The notes under the pieces were generated by a model that saw only the letters and a list, made by a program, of their open reading frames with translations, was not told the origin of the DNA and made no database searches. The translations under genes were made by a program, and so were the position numbers. Source: DATBGO01 sp963695645 (GTDB lineage Bacteria; Actinomycetota; Actinomycetes; Streptosporangiales; Streptosporangiaceae). Taken from it: a stretch of 64,000 nucleotides of DNA. The stretch covers positions 372,001-436,000 of the forward strand of contig CAVOHC010000017.1 in assembly GCA_963695645.1 (NCBI GenBank), given 5' to 3'. This document shows positions 27,362 through 33,242 of the stretch, piece by piece. How positions within the stretch are numbered: position 1 is the stretch's first letter; the number at the start of each line of letters is the position of its first letter.

Positions 27362-27640
27362 ACCCGGTACCGGACCTGGGCTCAGCGGCGCCGGCATCCC
27401 CGCCTCGGGCCTGGTCCGGTTCTCCTTGCTCACCCAGCCCAGGATTCCATGATCACGGTGGCCAGGGGGTTCGGCAGCGCCGAACGACACGATCATGACA
27501 GGCCGGGCCGCGCATTGCGGCGGGGAGCCCTCATCCGCCACAATGACGGCTGGCGATGAAGCTCGCCCGAACCGCGGGGTGGCCCCGCTGATGGCTTCTA
27601 CCCCCTGAGTCCGTATCCGGGAGCGGAGGAGGCCATCATC
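27362..27640. other. Upstream region of the complex-I-like operon
   Basis: About 280 bases without a recognised gene. It contains the nested dyad at 27448-27497 and ends with GGAGCGGAGGAGG, a strong ribosome site that precedes the tiny ORF at 27641. No clear sigma-70 promoter could be chosen by eye. Confidence 0.4.
27448..27497. promoter_or_regulatory. Nested inverted repeat upstream of the complex-I-like operon
   Basis: Outer arms CATGATC (27448-27454) and GATCATG (27491-27497) enclose a perfect inner hairpin GTTCGGC-agc-GCCGAAC (27469-27485). It lies 87 bases after the MarR gene and 180 bases before the hyf-like genes. It could be a rho-independent-like stop for marR without a T-run, or a regulator site. 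Confidence 0.4.
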
Positions 27641-27682
27641 GTGGGTGACGACACGCCGGTGACCGTAAGGCTCACAACGTGA
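27641..27682 (+). CDS. Possible 13-codon leader peptide coupled to the HyfC-like gene
   Basis: GTG at 27641, preceded by GGAGG 10 to 15 bases upstream, opens MGDDTPVTVRLTT and stops at TGA 27680-27682. That stop overlaps the GTG start of the HyfC-like gene at 27679 (GTGA). The HyfC-like start has no good ribosome site of its own, so translation through this mini-ORF would be a simple coupling device. It is too short to test for coding bias. Confidence 0.35.
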   Translation: MGDDTPVTVRLTT

Positions 27683-28641
27683 GCGCTGTGCTGCCGGTCC
27701 CCGTCATCCAGGTGCTGCAGGTGCTGACCATCGCGGTAGCTGCGCCCGGTGTCTCCGGGGTCATCGCCAGGACCGAGGCACGGCTGCAGGGCCGCCGGGG
27801 CCCGAATGCGCTGCAGCCATATTTCGATCTCGCCAAGCTGTTCCGCAAGGAGGCGCTGGCGCCTGAGGGCGCGAGCTGGGTGTTCCTTGCCGCGCCGCTC
27901 GCCGCGTTCACCTGCTACCTGACGGTGCCGCTGCTGATTCCGGTGCTGACCAGCTACCCGCTGCCGCTGGGGTACATGGGCGACATCCTCGGCGGCGGGT
28001 TCATCCTGTCGATGGCCAGCTTCCTGGTCGCGGTGGCCGCGCTGGAGACCGGCAGTCCCTACGCGCAGCTCGGGGCGAGCCGGGCCAAGACCTTCGGGGC
28101 GATCACCGAGCCCGTCGTCCTGTTCGTGGTCTTCACGGTGGCGCTGCTGACCGGCACCGACCTGCCCTACGCACTGGCCGCTACCGTCCGGTCGTCCGCC
28201 GGGCAGATCGTCCGGCCAGCCCATGTGCTGGCTGCCGCGGCACTGTTCATGGTCATCCTGTATGAGACCAGCCGGATCCCGGTGGAGACGCACACCGGGA
28301 CCAACGAGTTCGGGATGATCGAGGAGGCCCGGCCCTTCGAGCACTCGGGCCCGTACTTCGCGTTGCTCAACTGGGGCTCGGCGGCCAAGCAGCTGATCCT
28401 CTACACGATCCTGATCAATGTATTCGTCGCGCCGTGGGGGCTCGCGGCGACGCAGCAGGCCTGGGCCGTACTGGTGGCGATCGTGGCGCTGCCCGCCAAG
28501 GCCTGCGTCCTCGGGGCGGTGGTGGCAGTGATCGACAACTCGTTCGCCAAGCTCCGCCTGTTCAAGATCACCGAGTTCGCCTCGGCCGCGTTCCTGCTCG
28601 CCGTGCTCGGCGTGTTCACGCTCTACCTCGGGGGCGGCTGA
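27679..28641 (+). CDS. HyfC/HycD/NuoH-like membrane subunit
   Basis: 320 residues, about eight membrane helices. NuoH-family features: ARTEARLQGRRGPNALQPYF with FDLAKLFRKE (quinone-chamber loop), TSRIPVETHTGTNEFGMIEE and ARPFEHSGPYFALLNWGSAA. This is the heel subunit linking the hydrophilic arm to the antiporter subunits in hydrogenase-4, formate hydrogenlyase and complex I. The conserved acidic loop residues are retained. First full gene of a six-part operon ending at 35605; its TGA overlaps the next ATG. Confidence 0.9.
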   Translation: MSAVLPVPVIQVLQVLTIAVAAPGVSGVIARTEARLQGRRGPNALQPYFDLAKLFRKEALAPEGASWVFLAAPLAAFTCYLTVPLLIPVLTSYPLPLGYMGDILGGGFILSMASFLVAVAALETGSPYAQLGASRAKTFGAITEPVVLFVVFTVALLTGTDLPYALAATVRSSAGQIVRPAHVLAAAALFMVILYETSRIPVETHTGTNEFGMIEEARPFEHSGPYFALLNWGSAAKQLILYTILINVFVAPWGLAATQQAWAVLVAIVALPAKACVLGAVVAVIDNSFAKLRLFKITEFASAAFLLAVLGVFTLYLGGG

Positions 28642-29360
28642 TGGATCCCGGCCAGGCGCCCGGCGTCTATGTCGGCGGCGCCAACGTCATCGCGGTGCTC
28701 ATCTTGCTGGCCGAATTCGGCATGTTCCGGCAGGCGCTGCTGCGCGACCAGGTCCGGCTGTACGCGGCGCAATCCGGCCTGATCTCGGTCCTTGCCGTCA
28801 TCGTGGGCGCCGTCCGCCACCTGCCCGAGCTGTACCTGCTTGCCGTGCTGGCGGCCGGGCTCAAAGTAGTGGCGATCCCGCTGGTATTCCGGCGGCTGCT
28901 GAACGGAACCGATGCTGCGGGCGATCCGGGTAGCGAGCCGATAGGCGACCCGGCCATCGGAGCCGACATCGCGGGCAGCGGGGGGCTCGGGCTCGCGAGC
29001 ACCGTGCTGCTCGCGATCATCGTCGCCGCGTTCGGGTTCTTCGCCGCGGGCGCGCTGCCCGTCAGCGGCAGCGGGGCACCCGCGACAGCCCTGTCGGTCT
29101 CGATATCGGTGGTGCTGGTCGCCTTCGTCCTCATGATCCACCGGCAGGACGTCGCCTCTCAGGCTGTCGGGCTGTTCTCGCTGGAGAACGGAATCTCGCT
29201 GGCTGCGCTGGTCGTAGCGGCCAGCCTGCCGCTCATCCTTGAGCTAGCGCTGCTGTTCGACCTGCTGCTTGCGGTGGTGGTGGTCGGCCTGCTGATCCGG
29301 CTGCACCACGGCCGGGCCGAGTCGTTGTCCACCGCCGACCTGACCACCCTGCGGGGCTGA
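28641..29360 (+). CDS. HyfE-like membrane subunit
   Basis: 239 residues from ATG 28641 overlapping the upstream stop; a longer in-frame opening upstream is a shadow. Six or seven helices with the MnhC/NuoK-like pattern: RLYAAQSGLISVLAVIVGAV and the later VASQAVGLFSLENGISLAAL, the HyfE hallmark with the NuoK-type Glu inside a helix. A 25-residue acidic loop (about 95-120) is an insertion. Functions as the NuoK-equivalent proton-channel part of the membrane arm. Confidence 0.88.
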   Translation: MDPGQAPGVYVGGANVIAVLILLAEFGMFRQALLRDQVRLYAAQSGLISVLAVIVGAVRHLPELYLLAVLAAGLKVVAIPLVFRRLLNGTDAAGDPGSEPIGDPAIGADIAGSGGLGLASTVLLAIIVAAFGFFAAGALPVSGSGAPATALSVSISVVLVAFVLMIHRQDVASQAVGLFSLENGISLAALVVAASLPLILELALLFDLLLAVVVVGLLIRLHHGRAESLSTADLTTLRG

Positions 29361-29363
29361 GCC

Positions 29364-30881
29364 GTGACCGCCGTCATCGTCGCCCTGCTGGCCGTGCCGG
29401 TAGCCGCCGCGGTCTGCGCTCTCCGGCTGCCCGCCCAGACCGCGGGCGCAGTGACGGCAGCGGCCGGGATCGTCAGCTTCGCGCTCGTGATCGCTCTCAT
29501 CCCGGCCGCGTCCCGGCGCGATCTGAGGTGGCTCGGCCTGGTCAGGATCGACGCGCTCAGCGTGGTGTTCCTGCTAGCGACCGGGTTCGGATATGCGTGC
29601 GTCGCGGCGTATTCAATCGGCTACCTGCGCACGGCCGGCCCGCACGGCGCCGGGAACCGGGCCTACGCGCGCCGGTTCTGGATCGGGCTCAACCTGTTCG
29701 CGTGGTCCATGCTCGCTGCCCCGATGATGAGCAACCTGGCGCTGCTGTGGATCGCCATCGAGGTGACCACCATCGTCTCGGCACTGCTGGTCGCCCTGGA
29801 AGGCACCGACGGCGCCGCCGAGGCGGCCTGGAAATACGTGCTGATCGCCTCGGCCGGCCTGGCCATTGCCCTGCTGGGAACGATCTTCGCCTACTACGCG
29901 GGCGCCCAGGTGCTCGGGCAGTCCTACAACCTGGCGTTCGGCCCGCTGCTGCGAGTGGCAGGCCAGCTGCCGCACACCGCAGTACGGATGGCCTTCGTGC
30001 TCGCCGTGCTTGGCTTCGGCACCAAGGTCGGGCTGTTCCCGGTGCACACCTGGCTGCCCGACGCGCACTCCGAGGCGCCGACACCGGTCTCCGCGCTGCT
30101 GTCGGGCTCGCTGCTCGCGGTCAGCTTCTACGCCATCCTGCGGTACTACCAGATCGCAGTCGCCGCACTCGGCCCGCGATTCCCGCGCGACGTGCTGCTG
30201 GTCTTCGGGGTGGCCTCCCTCTTGCTCGCCGCGCTCTACGTGCTGGACCAGCAGGACTACAAACGGCTGCTCGCCTACTCCAGCGTGGAGCACATGGGCA
30301 TCCTGGCCATCGGGGTCAGCTTCGGCGTTCCGATCGCGCTTGCCGGGGTGCTGCTGCACGTCCTCGCGCATGCCGCGGCGAAGGGCAACGCGTTCATGGG
30401 CGCCGGGGTACTGGTGCGCAAGTTCGGCAGCAAGCGGATCCGCAGCGTCACCGGGGGGCTTGACCTGCTGCCGTGGAGCGGCCCGCTGTTCCTCGCTGCG
30501 ATCCTGGCGCTGTCGGCACTCCCCCCGTTCGGGATCTTCCGCAGCGAGTTCGAGATCGTCACCGGCGGCCTGGCCGCATCGGACAACGTAGCCGCGGCCA
30601 TCCTTGTGGTGCTCGTCACGGTAGCCTTCCTCGGGCTCTCGCTCGCGGCCAACCGGATGCTGCTCACGCCCCGCCGCCAGCCGTCGCCGGCACCGGCCGG
30701 CACCGCGGGTAGCGCCGCGGACGGAGCTGCGGGCGGGCTCACCAGGGGCGAGCCGAGCGCGTGGATGGTGGTACCGGTGGTGGCCGGGCTGGTCGCGCTG
30801 CTCGTCCTCGGGCTGCATCCGCCCGGTGAGCTGACCGGCCTGCTTGACCGGGCCGTCGCCGTGCTGCGGGGCCAGGCATGA
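29364..30881 (+). CDS. HyfF-like proton-translocating antiporter subunit
   Basis: 505 residues from GTG 29364, 14 or so helices. The NuoL/M/N pumping residues are present: a helix-5-type Glu in LLWIAIEVTTIVSALLV, and GFGTKVGLFPVHTWLPDAHS and EAPTPVSALLSG with the channel Lys. YSSVEHMGILAIGVSFG and the later LHVLAHAAAKGNAFMGAG are typical of HyfF. A short Ala/Gly/Pro loop lies near 440-460. The intact pump contrasts with the damaged catalytic subunits encoded next. Stop overlaps the next ATG. Confidence 0.9.
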   Translation: MTAVIVALLAVPVAAAVCALRLPAQTAGAVTAAAGIVSFALVIALIPAASRRDLRWLGLVRIDALSVVFLLATGFGYACVAAYSIGYLRTAGPHGAGNRAYARRFWIGLNLFAWSMLAAPMMSNLALLWIAIEVTTIVSALLVALEGTDGAAEAAWKYVLIASAGLAIALLGTIFAYYAGAQVLGQSYNLAFGPLLRVAGQLPHTAVRMAFVLAVLGFGTKVGLFPVHTWLPDAHSEAPTPVSALLSGSLLAVSFYAILRYYQIAVAALGPRFPRDVLLVFGVASLLLAALYVLDQQDYKRLLAYSSVEHMGILAIGVSFGVPIALAGVLLHVLAHAAAKGNAFMGAGVLVRKFGSKRIRSVTGGLDLLPWSGPLFLAAILALSALPPFGIFRSEFEIVTGGLAASDNVAAAILVVLVTVAFLGLSLAANRMLLTPRRQPSPAPAGTAGSAADGAAGGLTRGEPSAWMVVPVVAGLVALLVLGLHPPGELTGLLDRAVAVLRGQA

Positions 30882-31597
30882 ACCCGCCGTCCGGTATGGC
30901 GGCCTGCCCCGGTCAGGGACCCGTCTGGCGGGCCGCAAGCGTGCCCGCGCTGTGGGACACGCTAGCCCGGGAGACGGCGAAGGGGCGCAGGTTCGCCGGC
31001 CTGATGGCCACCCAGCATCCCGGAGACCTGGTCCTGTCCGCCCATCTCGCCGGGCCGGACGGGATCGCTACCCACGAAGCCACGCTGCCGCCGGGCGCAG
31101 CCTCATACCCGGCGCTGACCCCGGTGCTCGGCGCCGCGTTCTGGTACGAGCGGGAGATCCACGACCTGTTCGGGATCGTCCCCGACGGGCACCCCAGGGT
31201 GGAACCGCTGGTGCTGCCGCTACTCGGTGAGCACGCGCCACGGCCACTACCCGGCGCGCCGGGGCCGGCGCCGGCCGCCATCTGGCCGGACGAGCACTCG
31301 ATTCCCCGGCACGTCATGGGCCCTGGCCTGTTCACGATCCCGCACGGCCCGGTCCGCTCCGGCGTGCTCGAGTCGATCGAGTATCTGGTGGAGACGCCCG
31401 GCGAGGACATCGCGCACCTGAACATGCGGCTGTTCTACAAGCACCGTGGGATCGAGAAACGCTTCGAGCAGCTGACCGCGGCCGACGGCGTGCTGCTCGC
31501 CGAACGGACCGAAGGGGTGGCCTCGGTGGCGCACGCCCTCGCCTACTGCCATGCGATGGAACGCCTCGCCGGAGTCAGGGTGCCCTGGCCGGCCTGA
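30878..31597 (+). CDS. HyfG/HycE-like large subunit, N-terminal part (split by frameshift)
   Basis: 239 residues from ATG 30878. N-terminal NuoC-like domain with FWYEREIHDLFGIVPDGHPR; the NuoD/hydrogenase part begins at GPVRSGVLESIEYLVETPGE and NMRLFYKHRGIEKRFEQL. The first Ni-Fe motif, ERxCGxC in hydrogenases, reads ERTEGVASVAHALAY: both cysteines are replaced. The usual GPVH also reads GPVR. The frame ends at TGA 31595 in the middle of the domain; homology resumes at once in the -1 frame (LIRVVHAELERLAAHLD). A single missing base near the C-run at 31583-31585 would restore one gene of about 510 residues. Confidence 0.82.
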   Translation: MNPPSGMAACPGQGPVWRAASVPALWDTLARETAKGRRFAGLMATQHPGDLVLSAHLAGPDGIATHEATLPPGAASYPALTPVLGAAFWYEREIHDLFGIVPDGHPRVEPLVLPLLGEHAPRPLPGAPGPAPAAIWPDEHSIPRHVMGPGLFTIPHGPVRSGVLESIEYLVETPGEDIAHLNMRLFYKHRGIEKRFEQLTAADGVLLAERTEGVASVAHALAYCHAMERLAGVRVPWPA

Positions 31598-31602
31598 TCC
31601 GG

Positions 31603-32409
31603 GTGGTCCACGCCGAGCTTGAGCGGCTTGCGGCGCACCTGGACACCGCCGTCCGGCTCGCCGACGCGGCGGGTCTCGCGGTGGCCACCGCCCGCTTCGG
31701 CCTGCACAAGGAACACCTCGCCCGGCTGGTCAGCCGGATGTGCGGGAGCAGGTTCGGCCGCGGCGTGGTGGTGCCTGGCGGGGTGCGGGCGCTGCCGCAG
31801 GTGAGCGCCGCCGAGTTCGGCGCCGAGATCGGCCGCCTGGAGCGTTCGATCACCGCCGATGCGACGGTGCTGATGGGTACCGCGTCCTTCCTTGACCGGC
31901 TCAGGCGCACCGGCCCGCTGCGTCAGGACCGGGCGCGCGAGCACGGCGCGCTCGGCCCGATCGGCAAAGCGTCTGGATTCAGCGACGACGCCCGCCTGGA
32001 CCGCCCCTACGACGGCTACTCCTCGCTGCGCGTGCCCGGACTGCGTGCGCATACCGACGGTGATGCCCTGGCCAGGCTCCGGGTCCGCTGGGACGAGGTC
32101 CGGCAGTCGTTCCAGCTGCTCCGCGCCGCCGCCCCCCAGCTGAGCGAGGCGAGGGGGGTGAGCGACAGCCCGCTGCGGGTGCCCTGCGAGGTGTCCGCCG
32201 GACGGGCGACCGGCTGGGCCGAGGCACCACAGGGCGAGGTTCTCTACGACGTGGCGTTGCACGACGGCCGCATCACCCGGTGCCGCCCGCGGTCCGCCTC
32301 CTTCCACAACCTGGTGCTGTTCCACGAGGTCTTCGCCGGCGACATCCTTACCGACTTCCCGTTCATCGAGGCCAGCTTCGGGCTGTCGGTCGCCGGGGCG
32401 GCGCTGTGA
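31603..32409 (+). CDS. HyfG/HycE-like large subunit, C-terminal part
   Basis: 268 residues from GTG 31603, which is in frame with but slightly inside the resumed homology (starting near 31594). It holds the helical core VVHAELERLAAHLDTAVRLA and AGLAVATARFGLHKEHLARL, through SGFSDDARLDRPYDGYSSL, to EVLYDVALHDGRITRCRPRS. The C-terminal Ni-Fe motif DPCxxC should follow LTDFPFIEAS, but the sequence is FGLSVAGAAL: both cysteines are absent. No ribosome site precedes the GTG, so expression would need frameshifting or re-initiation unless the frameshift is a sequencing error. Confidence 0.8.
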   Translation: MVHAELERLAAHLDTAVRLADAAGLAVATARFGLHKEHLARLVSRMCGSRFGRGVVVPGGVRALPQVSAAEFGAEIGRLERSITADATVLMGTASFLDRLRRTGPLRQDRAREHGALGPIGKASGFSDDARLDRPYDGYSSLRVPGLRAHTDGDALARLRVRWDEVRQSFQLLRAAAPQLSEARGVSDSPLRVPCEVSAGRATGWAEAPQGEVLYDVALHDGRITRCRPRSASFHNLVLFHEVFAGDILTDFPFIEASFGLSVAGAAL

Positions 32410-33242
32410 GCCCGTGGGTGCTGCGCGGCCTGCGCAACGGCGTGGTCACCACCCGGTGGCCGGACCGGCCCGATCCTTACGCCGACAGCTGGCGCGGCCC
32501 GGCCATGGTTCTCGACCCGCACCGAGCCGGGGCGGCTTCGCCCGCGGGGCCCGCCGCCGATGCGGCGGGCCGGGCAGCGCTGGCTTCGCTGTGCCCCACC
32601 GGCGCCATCACGACCGCGGCAGACGGCTCCGTCCGGCTTGATCAGGGCCGGTGCATTCTCTGCGGGCGATGCGTTGACCAGCGCCCGGACGTTTTCGGCT
32701 GGTCCCGGGGGCCGGCGGCCGCTGCGCTGAGCATGGAAGGCCTCGTCGTGCCGGCCGAACCCGGAACGGAGCAGGAGCTCGCGGCGGTCCGGACCGCCCT
32801 TCGCGCCAGGACGGCGGCACTGCGGCGCTCGGTGCACCTGCGGCACGTGGACGCCGGCTCGGACGGCGCCGAGGAGCAGGAAATCGCCGCGCTCCTAGGC
32901 TCCGTCTACGACATCAACAGGCTCGGGATCTTCTTCACCGCCAGCCCGCGCCACGCGGATGTGCTGCTGGTGACGGGGGCCGGCGCACACGGGATGGCAG
33001 AGCCGTTGCGGCGCACCTACACCGGCATGCCCGACCCGAAGGTCGTTATCGCGGTCGGCACCGACGCAGTCAGCGGCGGCCTGGTCGGCGGTCGCCTCGG
33101 CTCCTATGCCACCGCGGCTGGTGTCGGTGACGTGATCCCCGTCGACGTCTGGGTGCCAGGTTCGCCCCCGTCCCCGTTTAATATCTTGCATGCCTTGCTG
33201 GCCGCGCTCGGCCGGCTCCCGCACCGGGCGGCGGAGCGGTGA
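32406..33242 (+). CDS. Fused ferredoxin and NuoB/HyfI-like small subunit lacking the NuoB cluster cysteines
   Basis: 278 residues from GTG 32406 (GTGA overlap). Residues about 55-105 are a one-cluster ferredoxin: LASLCPTGAIT and DQGRCILCGRCVDQRPDVF supply four cysteines. Residues about 135-270 align with HycG/NuoB, but the canonical HVDAGSCNGCxxE reads HVDAGSDGAEEQEI; AVGTCA reads AVGTDAVSGG; and PGCPP reads PGSPPSPFNILHALL. All four ligands of the [4Fe-4S] cluster next to the active site are missing while the fold motifs stay. Fusion of the HycF- and HycG-like parts is itself uncommon, and matches the single small subunit of this gene set. Confidence 0.82.
   Translation: MSPWVLRGLRNGVVTTRWPDRPDPYADSWRGPAMVLDPHRAGAASPAGPAADAAGRAALASLCPTGAITTAADGSVRLDQGRCILCGRCVDQRPDVFGWSRGPAAAALSMEGLVVPAEPGTEQELAAVRTALRARTAALRRSVHLRHVDAGSDGAEEQEIAALLGSVYDINRLGIFFTASPRHADVLLVTGAGAHGMAEPLRRTYTGMPDPKVVIAVGTDAVSGGLVGGRLGSYATAAGVGDVIPVDVWVPGSPPSPFNILHALLAALGRLPHRAAER

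Noticed and set aside
29613..30938. 441-codon minus-strand frame opposite the HyfF-like gene
   Set aside because: No hydrophobic pattern or motif; it is the reverse shadow of a membrane protein gene.
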